Positions 35,365 to 45,052 are shown, counted from the first letter of the stretch. The stretch: 54,657 nucleotides of DNA from CAYJDR01 sp964368965 (GCA_964368965.1 CAYJDR010000012.1:1-54657); one strand, 5' to 3'. Made by a program: numbers and translations. The notes: a model not told the origin generated them from the sequence alone.

Positions 35365-36780
35365 TCATACCTCCGTAATTTCTTTATATAGTTTTCTGTA
35401 TTGTTTTGCTGTATTTTTACTAGAATATTCTAGCGACATCAACTTCTTCACAGCCTCTTCTCGTCTATTTGAGTTGTAGATTTCAACTGCATCTTTCAAT
35501 GCTGAGTACATAGCTTCTCGTTTGAAGTCTTCAAATATGAAGCCTACGCCACTTTTCACAGCTTCCGACACAACATCGGCAAGCCCCCCTGTATCCCTAA
35601 CAACAGGTATCGCGCCATACCTCACACCAACCATAACTTGTTCGCCACGTGGCTCATATAGTGATGGCGCAAGTATAATATCAGTAGCAGCAAACAGGTC
35701 TATTAGTGCGTCAGTTTCTTCTTCCATCATGATGCGTACATTGTCATATAGCTCGTTTTTAGTGCATACGATGGTATTATTTGCAGGATTTACATTATAA
35801 CCTAACAATATGATATTTGCGTCCATCTTAGCCATGTCTGGTAGTGCATCAAGTATCAGTTCAACACCTTTCGTCGGTGCAAAACTAGACACATGCGAAA
35901 TAACTGGCAATTCAGGGTTCAGCCCATATTTTTCACAAATATGTTGCCTACATTTTTCTTTGCCCGATATATCATCAACGGAGAAATTAGCTACTGTTGT
36001 TTCACCATTTTCTGGGTCTAGTATGCTATAGTTAATACCTTTTAACACGCCACCAAGCTTATTGGAATGCTTTGAAAACAACCAATCTAGCCCTAAGCCA
36101 GACTCCTGCTTTGACAACTCATTTGCAAATGTTGGGCTAACTGTAGTCACATAGTCTGCATGCACAACGCCACCTTTCAAGAAACATACGCCATCAAAAT
36201 ATTCAAGCTCATTAATGTTATATAAGCTCCAAGGCAAGTTTATGGACTCAAGGCAGAACTTACTAAACACGCCGATGTTTTCTGATGAGTGGATTGTTAA
36301 TATTGTTTTGCAATCCATATCAGCATAGTTGACATTTTTATAAACTGGTATAAGCGCTGTCGACCACTCGTGTGAATGCAGCACATCAGCTGGTATATCG
36401 TGGTATTTAATATAGTTCATAGCAGCTTGGCAAAAAGTTGCATAGCGTAGGTCGTTATCTGCATAGTCAAACGTGCCTGAGCCGTATATACCTATGCGGC
36501 TGAATAGAGTATCATTTTTAAAAAACACGTACTTGACATTATCAATCTCTACTTCAAAAATATCATATTCATAAACAGTATAGCTTGCATCAACCCATGT
36601 TTTTAACCCGTTAGGCACTAGGTTGAATTTTTCAATATCAATTGATGCATAGAGCGGTGCAAACACATAAACATTGTTATCAACAGCAAGTTCAGTTGCT
36701 AAAGTATAAACAGCTTCCGACACGCTGGTATATTTAGTAAATGGGTATATCTCAGGGGTTATGTGTACAATGTTCATCAT
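35365..36780 (-). CDS. glgA: GT5 glycogen/starch synthase-like glycosyltransferase
   Basis: 471-residue GT-B enzyme that elongates alpha-1,4-glucan from an NDP-glucose donor. N-terminus MMNIVHITPEIYPFTKYTSVSEAVYTL; C-terminal donor site PSLYEPRGEQVMVGVRYGAIPVVRDTGGLADVV (about 375-410). Two departures from bacterial GlgA: the N-terminal KTGGL loop reads KYTSV, and the EPCGL motif reads EPRGE. The overall fold signature remains, so I call it a GT5 synthase with altered donor contacts, possibly using UDP- or GDP-glucose. Its start overlaps the galT stop as ATGA. Confidence 0.85.
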   Translation of the reverse strand: MMNIVHITPEIYPFTKYTSVSEAVYTLATELAVDNNVYVFAPLYASIDIEKFNLVPNGLKTWVDASYTVYEYDIFEVEIDNVKYVFFKNDTLFSRIGIYGSGTFDYADNDLRYATFCQAAMNYIKYHDIPADVLHSHEWSTALIPVYKNVNYADMDCKTILTIHSSENIGVFSKFCLESINLPWSLYNINELEYFDGVCFLKGGVVHADYVTTVSPTFANELSKQESGLGLDWLFSKHSNKLGGVLKGINYSILDPENGETTVANFSVDDISGKEKCRQHICEKYGLNPELPVISHVSSFAPTKGVELILDALPDMAKMDANIILLGYNVNPANNTIVCTKNELYDNVRIMMEEETDALIDLFAATDIILAPSLYEPRGEQVMVGVRYGAIPVVRDTGGLADVVSEAVKSGVGFIFEDFKREAMYSALKDAVEIYNSNRREEAVKKLMSLEYSSKNTAKQYRKLYKEITEV

Positions 36781-37793
36781 GCGTTTACCTCCCTAAGATA
36801 TTTTGCTGCTTGCTCTGGTGTAACTGGGTTAATAGCAATGCCTGTTGCCCATTTAATGTTTATAGAGTGGCTAATCACAGGCCTAAAAGCTAGGTGCCAA
36901 TGGAAACATTGCTTAACATTTTTCAACGTGTTGCTAGTGCCTGCCCTAAAGTCTGTTAAAGGCGCATTTCTAAGCGCTATATTAATTGCAACATCGCCTA
37001 AAACACCACTATACCTTGCAAGCAATTCTTTTGTAATATCAGCTAGTTGGCGTAAGTAAATTTCGCTACTATCCTCTAACCTGTGTTTATGCTCTTTAGG
37101 ATAGATTTCCACTTCAAATGGGTCGTGAGATGCATAAGGAGCAATCGCCACAAAATCTGAATTTTCTGCCACTATGCGTACTTTTGCTTCGCGTTCGCTC
37201 TTTAGTATGTCACAAAATAGGCAACGCTCTTTCTCTATGTAATGCCTATCTGCGTTTGCCAACATATCTGTAATATTTTTTGGTATAATAGGTAACGCAA
37301 GCACTTGCGTGTGCGGGTGGCGGATAACCTCACCAGCTAGAAACCCTATGTTTTTAATCACCGCGATATATTTAAACCTAATGTCGTTTGTTAGGTCTAA
37401 AATTCTCGCTTTGATAGCTATAAACAGGTTATGAAGTTCCTGCTCAGTATAGTCGCTAGCTTTTAGGTTGTGCCTTGCAGAGTCGATGATGATTTCGTTA
37501 GCGCCGATGCCGTTAATGTTATCGTAAACACCTTCTCCATTGCGAGTAAGCGTGCCTTCGACTGATAGAGAAGGCTCTCTATTAGGCGTAACGACTAGCT
37601 CCTTCACACCGTTTTTTGTGATGTTGTATATCTCCCACATATCTTGAGATAGCACACTATCAACACAGAACGGGCACTCAGCCTCTTCAATTTCCGCAAC
37701 TCCACCATCTATAAACATACCATGATGTTTACCTCTGTTAGGTGCAAGCACTGTCCAAATTTTCTTTACTGGGTCTAACCTTAGCTCTGACAT
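36777..37793 (-). CDS. galT: GalT-family hexose-1-phosphate nucleotidylyltransferase
   Basis: 338 residues of the HIT superfamily GalT type. N-terminal RLDPVKKIWTVLAPNRGKH, zinc ligands C40 and C43 (CPFC), a second CLFC at about 192, and the active-site H159-P-H161-T-Q motif (usual form HPHGQ, with His as the uridylylated nucleophile). E. coli GalT exchanges UMP between UDP-glucose and galactose-1-P; some relatives act as ADP-glucose phosphorylases. Being inside a glucan operon without galK or galE, a role in recycling the glucosyl donor is as likely as galactose use. Translationally coupled to the GT5 gene. Confidence 0.88.
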   Translation of the reverse strand: MSELRLDPVKKIWTVLAPNRGKHHGMFIDGGVAEIEEAECPFCVDSVLSQDMWEIYNITKNGVKELVVTPNREPSLSVEGTLTRNGEGVYDNINGIGANEIIIDSARHNLKASDYTEQELHNLFIAIKARILDLTNDIRFKYIAVIKNIGFLAGEVIRHPHTQVLALPIIPKNITDMLANADRHYIEKERCLFCDILKSEREAKVRIVAENSDFVAIAPYASHDPFEVEIYPKEHKHRLEDSSEIYLRQLADITKELLARYSGVLGDVAINIALRNAPLTDFRAGTSNTLKNVKQCFHWHLAFRPVISHSINIKWATGIAINPVTPEQAAKYLREVNA

Positions 37794-37802
37794 TTCTACC
37801 TA

Positions 37803-39878
37803 TTATACTCTATTTGGTTTATATATTGCATTAGCAATACCCATCGAACCTGACAACTTGAAATTAGGCTCAAATGGCACACTTGCAGATATCGACAACC
37901 CTTGCGAGGTTAAGTCTATGCCTGCTTCCGATTGAGAAACCGTGTATATATTGTAGTACATAAACGTAACTTCTCTATCGTATTCTATAGTTATACATTT
38001 CTTTAAATGGTAATCTTCAATCTTTATTTTTTTACCAACAAACTCGCCCCTATCTGTAACAAGTTCATCATTTATCCACACTTTCGATAGATCGCAAAAG
38101 TGGAAGTTAAACTCTTGGGCATAAACGCACTCAACATCTTCTGTAGTTTTTGCAGCGATCGTAAAGTCGATTTTACCACCATCAACATTGTAAGTTTTCG
38201 TAAGCTTTAGCGGATACTTTTTAACATCAACATATACGCCACCATCACGTTTAAATGTAAGTTTGCCTGCTTTTTCCGTGAGTTCTGCCGCTTGGTTTGC
38301 AAAGTCGCCAATCTCTTGGAATGTGCAACGCTCATAAGTATCAAGCGTAAAATTGCATGCAAAGTGGTCGATAAAGCAGTTTTTGTTGTACCAATCATAC
38401 GCTATCTTTTCCTTAACTTCTGGTGGAATATGGTAGCTTTGCTCGTGTATAGTTTTTTCGCCTGTGTTTTCTTCTTGATGGTCATCAACTGTATATTTAG
38501 TGTGATAGCCTTCCATTTTTCTTGAAATTGTGTTTAGCAAGTTGAAGTTTTTATCTTTCAACTCGATAATGCCTAGTTGTCCACAATCTCTTGAGACGAA
38601 CTGATAATTTATGTTTTCAGTTCTAACAAACACTTCATCATAGCCATCTATATCCATGTCGCGTATTTCTGTTTGCGGATATTTGACACCTGCTAGTTTT
38701 TCATACATGGTTTCAGCTTCAATCAATGCGCCCCATGCGTTGTTTCTAAGGTTTGGCAAATATAGCCCGCCAAAAACACCATGCCATAGCGAGTCGTTAC
38801 ATTGGCTACGGTATATTGCGTCAGTTAGTTTATCATCGTTTTTATATGGCTTCGCACGTTTAGATAAATCAAGTGTGCGTTTATGTAAGCGGTTGCTCTC
38901 TGGGTACTTCGCAAAAAAGTTTTTCCATATGCTACCTTTTACAAAGTGCTTCATATCGTTCTTGAACTGGCTATCTTTTACATAGTCTTTTAGCTGTTCA
39001 AAGCGCTCTAATTTATCAGCAAATAGCGACCACTCGCCCATCTCCTCATAACTTGTGATAGGTAGATATGCAACACCAGCTGGTTTAATCTTTTCAACAG
39101 CGTCGCTATAGTGCATAAACTCAACTTTATCATCATCGCGCACAGCTTTTATAAACTTATCGAGCCAGCCATTTTTATAAACGTGTTCAAACGTACCAGG
39201 CCACACGCCAAATTTTTCGCCGTCGTCAAAGCATGTGATTAGCTTCGCTTTTTTATCGAGAGCGTCATGCATATGTTCAATCACTTGTTCTACAGGTTTG
39301 AACGGTGTCAAGTAGCGCAACTTCATATCAATAGGGAACAAATTCACATCATAGCCATCTTGTTCTGTTTTAAAGTAGCTTGTTATGCTCTCTTTTGGAA
39401 AACCGACAGAAATTAAGTGGTAATCATCTATAATGATATTCTTAACGCCACACTCTGCTGCGGCTGGTATGATAGATGGGTCCCACACACGCTCTGTAAG
39501 CCACATGCCCGTAGGCTTAACGCCGAAATGGTTATTTACATAGTCTGATAGCATCTTGATTTGCCCGTATCTATCTTCCGCTGGGATAGCCGATAAAACT
39601 GGCTCATAAAACCCTGCAGTGAAGAACTCTATCTGCCCTCTGTCAGACAGCGTTTTCAAGTTTGCAAACGTTTCTGAGTGGTTTTTTCGTATGTATTCAA
39701 GCAACCAGCCACTATAGTGAACAGCAAACTTGAACGATTTATTCTTTAGAGCAACCTTTAAGAAAGGTGCATAACTTTTCTCTGTAACTTCGTCAACAAC
39801 GTGGTAGAAATTCTCTACAGGTTGGTGGCAGTGTATTCCAAACATAAATGGCAATTTCACATCGCACTCCGTAATCAT
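37803..39878 (-). CDS. GH57 4-alpha-glucanotransferase/amylase with DUF1925/1926-like C-terminus
   Basis: 691 residues from the ATG at 39878, which shares an ATGA overlap with the upstream stop; an ATG nine bases earlier is also possible. N-terminus FMFGIHCHQPVENFYHV, nucleophile E129 in GMWLTERVWDP, acid/base Asp in CFDDGEKFGVWPGTF (about 218). The pattern is that of the Thermococcus litoralis 4-alpha-glucanotransferase. The C-terminal ~300 residues hold the beta-sandwich DUF1925/DUF1926 parts. It would disproportionate or trim malto-oligosaccharides. No signal peptide, so cytoplasmic. Confidence 0.92.
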   Translation of the reverse strand: MITECDVKLPFMFGIHCHQPVENFYHVVDEVTEKSYAPFLKVALKNKSFKFAVHYSGWLLEYIRKNHSETFANLKTLSDRGQIEFFTAGFYEPVLSAIPAEDRYGQIKMLSDYVNNHFGVKPTGMWLTERVWDPSIIPAAAECGVKNIIIDDYHLISVGFPKESITSYFKTEQDGYDVNLFPIDMKLRYLTPFKPVEQVIEHMHDALDKKAKLITCFDDGEKFGVWPGTFEHVYKNGWLDKFIKAVRDDDKVEFMHYSDAVEKIKPAGVAYLPITSYEEMGEWSLFADKLERFEQLKDYVKDSQFKNDMKHFVKGSIWKNFFAKYPESNRLHKRTLDLSKRAKPYKNDDKLTDAIYRSQCNDSLWHGVFGGLYLPNLRNNAWGALIEAETMYEKLAGVKYPQTEIRDMDIDGYDEVFVRTENINYQFVSRDCGQLGIIELKDKNFNLLNTISRKMEGYHTKYTVDDHQEENTGEKTIHEQSYHIPPEVKEKIAYDWYNKNCFIDHFACNFTLDTYERCTFQEIGDFANQAAELTEKAGKLTFKRDGGVYVDVKKYPLKLTKTYNVDGGKIDFTIAAKTTEDVECVYAQEFNFHFCDLSKVWINDELVTDRGEFVGKKIKIEDYHLKKCITIEYDREVTFMYYNIYTVSQSEAGIDLTSQGLSISASVPFEPNFKLSGSMGIANAIYKPNRV

Positions 39879-41959
39879 ATAAGCCAATCACGCCTAAAGT
39901 CGTCGAAAACATCAATCTCAATAGGCGTATAAAGTGGAGCTTTTTCAATAACTGTGCCTTGCTTCAAAAGCTTTAGAGATGTATAGAGCTTTTCGCCCTG
40001 ATGAACACCTAAGCTGTTTAAAGTGATAGCTACTTCAAGCACTCCACCAACGCTATAGCTGATGTCACTATCTTCGTGTTTTTTCTTAGATAGGTCTATC
40101 GTGTATGTAGCGTTTTTCTTTTCTGTGTTTATGTCTATCTCTACAACTTTATCACTTACTTCTGTGAAGTCTGCATTGATAGCTAAATATAATTTTTCGC
40201 TATTGAAACCGAATTGCAATGTTGTAAATACTGCAGAATCAGTATGCATAGCGCTTGCATCTGCTTTTAGGTCATATTCGCCAGCGCCTAGCCACTCGAA
40301 GAAGTTTGTATACTTCCCATCAATGCTTGGAGATATGGCGCTTGTAGGTTTCCTTATCAGACCTACCCTGCTTTCTGTTTTGATAGGTATGAAAAGTTCT
40401 GACGGCACATTAACTTTCAATAACCTATAAATATTTATCAAGTGGTTACGGAACAACCTGTCAAAAACGTTTGACTGTGCGCTGAAATGGTCATCACCAT
40501 ACCACCAAAACCAGTCGCTACCTTCAGCTATGTGCAGTTCTTTATAAACTTGCGCTTTCGTTGCTTCATCTTTTTGTTCGATGTGCTTTGTGATAGCTGT
40601 TTTTGTTTTTGTAAGTAGTTCCCACGCTTTGTTTTTTTCAGCATGCCCTATCCATATCTGGAAGTTGCCCATTATCCATGAACCAGCCGTGATATTGTTT
40701 AGCGCTTCCTCTGGTATGTTGCCGTTTTCTACAACATTTGAGAATGTTTGCAATTCAATCCAGTCTTGTTTCGCTAGTTCTTGATAAAGTGATTGAAAAA
40801 ACTCATAAGCATTATTCTTGTAATATTCCCAAGCGTTTTCGCCGTCTAATATCACCGACACGTGTGGTGAAAAGCTTGTTTTATCATATATATTGCGTAA
40901 CTTTGCTACAAAATCGGCAACTGCGTCGTTATGGTTCCATGATGCGTAAGTGAAGCCGATTAAATCAGATAGTGCTTTATCTCTGAAGAATATGTTTATC
41001 TTGTTGCCATCGTGGTATTGAAAACGGCGCATATATAGCAGATGTCTGTTTGCATCATCACGTAAGTTCATGCGCATGCTGTTTGCGAGCACGTCTTCAT
41101 CGGTCGCTATCCATTTTATGCCGTTTGCAACATACTTAGGCACAGTCTTTTGGCTAACGCTACCCTCTGCTGGCCACATGCCTTTCGGTTTGAAGCCAAA
41201 GAAGCGCTCAAACTCTTTTAACCCTTCTGCAACGTGCCAATCGGCGTCTTCATCTAGGCTTGTTGTATGCTCAGGCATAGGGATATTTGGGTACGATTCC
41301 TTAGCCGAGTTAAAGTCTGCTAGAAGTGGCAATATCGGGTGATAGTAAGGCGTGCAAATTATCTCCGCTTTGCCCTTTTCCTGCAATTCTTTATGTACAT
41401 CAACTACTTTTGATACCCAATATGCACAACGCTCTAGGAGCTTCATTTTCTCTTGCTCTGTGAAGTATTGCCCTTTTTGCAATAGCGAGTGGATAAACTC
41501 ATCCTCTTGCCTGATGAACACGCCACACCAAGAAAGTATGTATAATACTGATAAATCAAGAACTTCTACGTTATCAAATGCAACACCGCTTTTATATTTA
41601 TCAAGTAGCGATTTATATCTTGCGATAGGTGAAATCATGTTATCATGGTTAGCCATAAAACATTGGTAAATAAGCGCATCACGCTCATCTTGTGTAAGAT
41701 TTTCGACTTGTTTGCGCATTAATATCAAAAACTCGTCAGACACGTTCACATCTGTATAGTCTTGTAGCTGAATTAACAGCGATGGAACATAGTTAAATGT
41801 AACTGCAACATTATCAACACTGTCAATATGTTTCGCCATCTCGTAATAATCCTTGAGTGCATGTAGATACACCCAAGGCATATGATAATGGTTGTCAAAA
41901 TCGTCTTTGTAATATGGCTGGTGCTGGTGCCACAATATCGAGAGATATAGTTTTTTCAT
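39875..41959 (-). CDS. GH57 alpha-amylase/amylopullulanase-like enzyme
   Basis: 694 residues from the ATG at 41959; a TTG three codons earlier is rejected. N-terminus LYLSILWHQHQPYYKDD, nucleophile E265 in KGMWPAEGSVSQ, acid/base D372 in VILDGENAWEYY, the set seen in GH57 alpha-amylases and amylopullulanases. The catalytic part extends to ~500 (EGSDWFWWYGDDH), and a C-terminal beta domain follows (SAISPSIDGKYTNFFEWLGAGEYDL). No signal peptide, so it acts on internal glucan. Second gene of the operon, 28 nt after the ManC-like gene. Confidence 0.92.
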   Translation of the reverse strand: MKKLYLSILWHQHQPYYKDDFDNHYHMPWVYLHALKDYYEMAKHIDSVDNVAVTFNYVPSLLIQLQDYTDVNVSDEFLILMRKQVENLTQDERDALIYQCFMANHDNMISPIARYKSLLDKYKSGVAFDNVEVLDLSVLYILSWCGVFIRQEDEFIHSLLQKGQYFTEQEKMKLLERCAYWVSKVVDVHKELQEKGKAEIICTPYYHPILPLLADFNSAKESYPNIPMPEHTTSLDEDADWHVAEGLKEFERFFGFKPKGMWPAEGSVSQKTVPKYVANGIKWIATDEDVLANSMRMNLRDDANRHLLYMRRFQYHDGNKINIFFRDKALSDLIGFTYASWNHNDAVADFVAKLRNIYDKTSFSPHVSVILDGENAWEYYKNNAYEFFQSLYQELAKQDWIELQTFSNVVENGNIPEEALNNITAGSWIMGNFQIWIGHAEKNKAWELLTKTKTAITKHIEQKDEATKAQVYKELHIAEGSDWFWWYGDDHFSAQSNVFDRLFRNHLINIYRLLKVNVPSELFIPIKTESRVGLIRKPTSAISPSIDGKYTNFFEWLGAGEYDLKADASAMHTDSAVFTTLQFGFNSEKLYLAINADFTEVSDKVVEIDINTEKKNATYTIDLSKKKHEDSDISYSVGGVLEVAITLNSLGVHQGEKLYTSLKLLKQGTVIEKAPLYTPIEIDVFDDFRRDWLI

Positions 41960-41987
41960 AGCATACAATCCCGTATCGGTTATTGTG

Positions 41988-44480
41988 TTACTTTTCCTCT
42001 GATATCCATTCGTTTATTTTTTTCACGTATTCTTTATGGATACTATTAGCAACGCTTTCTGTAGCGCCCTCAACGTAGAGGTGTACATCTGGCGAATATT
42101 GGTCTGGTATCATGTGTACCCAACCATCTTTATACATTAGTTTAATGCCGTCTAAGAAAGACGCATCGCGTTCGCGTGCCTCTTCGCTCATTTTGCGCAT
42201 TAAGTAGCCCTTCACTTCAACTGGGCAGTTTATTACTGTGTGCTTATACTTATATTTTGGTAATTCTTTAATAACGTCTGATAGCTTTACGTTAGCTGCA
42301 CAAGTCATTTCATGTATTTTCATGCTTGCGAACATTGCGTCAGTAGCTGCCATATGGTTAGTGAACTTGAACCTGCCTTCCATATCGCCCATGAAGAAGT
42401 AATCTTGCAAGAACTGTGACTTAATGCCCGTAACCTTGCCACGCACTATCTCAACATTTTTCAACATGCTATCAACAGCTGTTGGTGTGTATGCTGGCAG
42501 ATAAATTTTAACAGGTTTCTTAACTGTTTTATCAATAAGCAATATGATTGCTAGCAGCAACTTATCACCACGCAACAACTCACCTTTATCACAAACAACT
42601 GCAAGCTTTTCACCTGATGGGTAAATAACATAACCAGCGTCAGCACTCAATGCCGTAACAATGCCAGATAAGTTTTTAAATGTCTGCTCAATTTGTATGT
42701 TTGAGCGTGAAAGTTTCGCTTCGTCATTATTTGCATTTAATATAACAGCCTCTACGCCAACTTTGTTGTATAAGTCAGGTAAGATTGAATCTGTCACGCC
42801 GTTATGTACATCTACAACTATCGTCGAGTTTTTTGACTGGATAGCTGTAACATCGAGCTCTTTTATGAAGTTTTCTGTATAGTAGCTACGTACTTTCTTT
42901 TCAAATATGTCGCCTACTTCGTTGTAAGCAACACGCCTGAAGTTTTCACGGAAAAATAATCTATCTAGGTTTTTTTCAACTGTTGAGTTTATGTTGTCAC
43001 CGTTTTCGTCATAGATTAGAATTTCAGTATGTGTTGCATCTTTAGCCGATTGCCTAAAATGCACTGCGCCAACTTCGCCAAATGTAGTGAGTTTATACCT
43101 AGCAACTGGGATAGCCTCTCTTTGCAAGTCAACAGCGTTTACACCAGTTGAGAGCAAACCACCTAAGAACGCACGCTTAATCATGCGTGATGCTTTGTGA
43201 TAGTCCCTAGATGTTAAGATTTTAGAGCCTTGTGGCAACATACTGCCGTAAGCAGCGCCAAGTTTTGCAGCCATATCAGCGGATAGCTCAACATTTGTGC
43301 GTGCAGAAACCATGCCGCCTTCAAAGATTGCGTTTTTCCACTTATCGCCCCATATCAAGTTAGATGATACGATCGAGCCGTCTTCTATAGTTTTATCAGG
43401 CCAAGCCATGATATCTTTTTCAATAATTACGTTGTTGCCGATTGTAGTGCCTTCTGCTATGATTGCGCCATTTTCACACTTAACATGTTCGCCCACAACC
43501 ACATTATCACAAAAAACTGCATTATTTATGTTACAGTCGCTACCAACAGTAACTTTGTTCCACAAAATCGACTTAGTGATAACAGAGTTAGCACTGATAA
43601 CACAATTATCACCCGCTGAGATATCGCTCAATGTAACATTTGCGCCGATTTTACAGTTATCACCAACAAGCACTGAGCCTGTAATAACAGCTGTATCATC
43701 AATTTCAACATTGTAGCCGTGATATAGTATGCCTTCTGGGTAGTCCCTTCTTTTTTGTTCGATAGGTAGTTTAACTTGCCCAGCTGTAATCTCTTGCAGA
43801 GATGTTCTGTATGAGTCAGGGTTGCCGACGTCACGCCAGTAACCTTTTGCGTTATATCCAAAAATATCTATACCCCTAGCCATAATGCTTGGGAATAAAT
43901 CTTTTGAGAAGTCAAAGTTTTTGTTTTCAGGAATATAGCTTAGAACTTCAGGTTCAAACACATAAATGCCCGTGTTGATAGTGTCGCTAAACACTTCGCC
44001 CCAGCCTGGTTTTTCAAGGAAGCGTACAATTTTGCCATCTACATCAGTGATAACAACGCCGAATTGTAATGGGTCAGCAACAGATGTAAGTGTGATTGTC
44101 GCTTTTGATTGCTTTGCATTATGATAGCCAATGATTTCAGGAATGTTGAAGTCTGTAATCAAGTCGCCACTAACAACGATAAACTTTTCATCAAGAAACT
44201 TTTCAGCCTTTTTAACCGCACCTGCTGTACCATAGTCATCATCTGGCGTGAAGTATTCGATATTAACGCCGAACGCCTTGCCATCACCAAAATAGTCTTT
44301 AATAACCTCTGGCTTGAAATATAATAAAATTGCGATATCCCTAATACCTGCGTCTTTCAGAGATAAAATAATGTATTCCATCATCGGTTTATTTAAAACA
44401 GGGATCATTGGTTTTGGAACACTTGACGATAACGGCTGGATACGAGTACCGAATCCGCCTGCCATAACAACAGCTTTCAT
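41988..44480 (-). CDS. Sugar-phosphate nucleotidyltransferase fused to hexapeptide and degenerate phosphomannomutase domains
   Basis: 830 residues, starting MKAVVMAGGFGTRIQPL at 44480 with AGGTGG upstream. Domains: NTP transferase (1-235, with GGFGTR and VSGDLITDF), left-handed beta-helix repeats (about 245-380), and a phosphohexomutase-like region (about 385-830). The mutase part lacks the catalytic TASHNP serine loop (the place reads GAVHFRQSAKDATHTEILIY) and the DGDxDR metal loop (SADAGYVIYPSGEKLAVV). This architecture is known in cyanobacterial and actinobacterial ManC-type proteins with inactive mutase parts. First gene of the glucan operon; with no glgC present it is the candidate NDP-glucose source. 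Confidence 0.85.
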   Translation of the reverse strand: MKAVVMAGGFGTRIQPLSSSVPKPMIPVLNKPMMEYIILSLKDAGIRDIAILLYFKPEVIKDYFGDGKAFGVNIEYFTPDDDYGTAGAVKKAEKFLDEKFIVVSGDLITDFNIPEIIGYHNAKQSKATITLTSVADPLQFGVVITDVDGKIVRFLEKPGWGEVFSDTINTGIYVFEPEVLSYIPENKNFDFSKDLFPSIMARGIDIFGYNAKGYWRDVGNPDSYRTSLQEITAGQVKLPIEQKRRDYPEGILYHGYNVEIDDTAVITGSVLVGDNCKIGANVTLSDISAGDNCVISANSVITKSILWNKVTVGSDCNINNAVFCDNVVVGEHVKCENGAIIAEGTTIGNNVIIEKDIMAWPDKTIEDGSIVSSNLIWGDKWKNAIFEGGMVSARTNVELSADMAAKLGAAYGSMLPQGSKILTSRDYHKASRMIKRAFLGGLLSTGVNAVDLQREAIPVARYKLTTFGEVGAVHFRQSAKDATHTEILIYDENGDNINSTVEKNLDRLFFRENFRRVAYNEVGDIFEKKVRSYYTENFIKELDVTAIQSKNSTIVVDVHNGVTDSILPDLYNKVGVEAVILNANNDEAKLSRSNIQIEQTFKNLSGIVTALSADAGYVIYPSGEKLAVVCDKGELLRGDKLLLAIILLIDKTVKKPVKIYLPAYTPTAVDSMLKNVEIVRGKVTGIKSQFLQDYFFMGDMEGRFKFTNHMAATDAMFASMKIHEMTCAANVKLSDVIKELPKYKYKHTVINCPVEVKGYLMRKMSEEARERDASFLDGIKLMYKDGWVHMIPDQYSPDVHLYVEGATESVANSIHKEYVKKINEWISEEK

Positions 44481-44536
44481 AGCTACCACCTAACTATAAT
44501 TAATTTTATAAAAACTTTACTGCTAATACTAAAAAT

Positions 44537-44564
44537 TTGTGATGCTTAAATTGTGATACTTAAA
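44537..44564. repeat. Tandem 14-nt repeat upstream of the glucan operon
   Basis: TTGTGATGCTTAAA (44537-44550) is followed directly by TTGTGATACTTAAA (44551-44564), one mismatch. It lies about 57-84 nt upstream of the first gene of the operon, a plausible operator position. It borders the presumed terminator of the response-regulator gene. Confidence 0.55.
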
Positions 44565-44602
44565 AATATAGGCTATACCAATAAAGAACGCATTGGCATA
44601 GC
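44562..44602 (-). terminator. Probable terminator after the response-regulator gene
   Basis: On the minus strand GCTATGCCAA (44602-44593), an 11-nt loop and TTGGTATAGC (44581-44572) form a 10-bp stem with one G-U, followed after a few bases by TATATTTTTA. The T-tract is slightly displaced. Confidence 0.6.
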
Positions 44603-44625
44603 ACAATATGGACTACTTTTGAAAC

Positions 44626-44982
44626 TTATTTACTTAAAATCTTTTTGACTTCATCTTTCAACGAGTCAACATCTTGCGACTTCACCCAATAGCCATCAGC
44701 TGACCATGTAAGGAAGTCATCTTGATAAGCAGAATAGGCTGTCGCCATGAGCGTTTTCACGCCTTTGTGGTCTTTGATGACATTTTGTAAAATGTCGATA
44801 CCACTTTCACCTTTTAACTTGATATCTAGAACGCACAAGTCAATACTGTTGTTTTCAAGAATTTCATAGCACTCTTTAGAGTTTGAAGCCTCGAATACAT
44901 TATACCCTTCATCTTTAAGCTCTGATGAGAACAAAAAACGAATTTCTGGCTCGTCATCAACAAGTAAAATTGAGTATGCCAT
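44626..44982 (-). CDS. Single-domain response regulator (receiver only)
   Basis: 118-residue CheY-like receiver. Acidic pair LLVDDEPEIRF (about 6-16), phospho-acceptor Asp52 in LCVLDIKLKG, Thr in LMATAYSAY (about 80) and Lys in YWVKSQD (about 99) are all present. No output domain, so it must act through a partner; no histidine kinase is in the window. CAGGAGAAC precedes the ATG. A good promoter with an overlapping palindrome lies upstream. The glucan operon begins ~150 nt downstream on the same strand. Confidence 0.93.
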   Translation of the reverse strand: MAYSILLVDDEPEIRFLFSSELKDEGYNVFEASNSKECYEILENNSIDLCVLDIKLKGESGIDILQNVIKDHKGVKTLMATAYSAYQDDFLTWSADGYWVKSQDVDSLKDEVKKILSK

Positions 44983-45024
44983 AGTAGTTCTCCTGTGTTA
45001 AATAACATTTACTACTTTAGATGT

Positions 45025-45052
45025 ATTGTAACAGTTTTTCTGTATAATTCAA
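45025..45052 (-). promoter_or_regulatory. Sigma-70-like promoter of the response-regulator gene
   Basis: Minus-strand TTGAAT (45052-45047), a 16-nt spacer, TACAAT (45030-45025), about 42 nt upstream of the ATG. Confidence 0.6.

Noticed and set aside
36777..37793. Leloir galactose pathway
   Set aside because: GalT alone is present; galK, galE and a galactose transporter are absent from the window and the gene is coupled to the glucan synthase.
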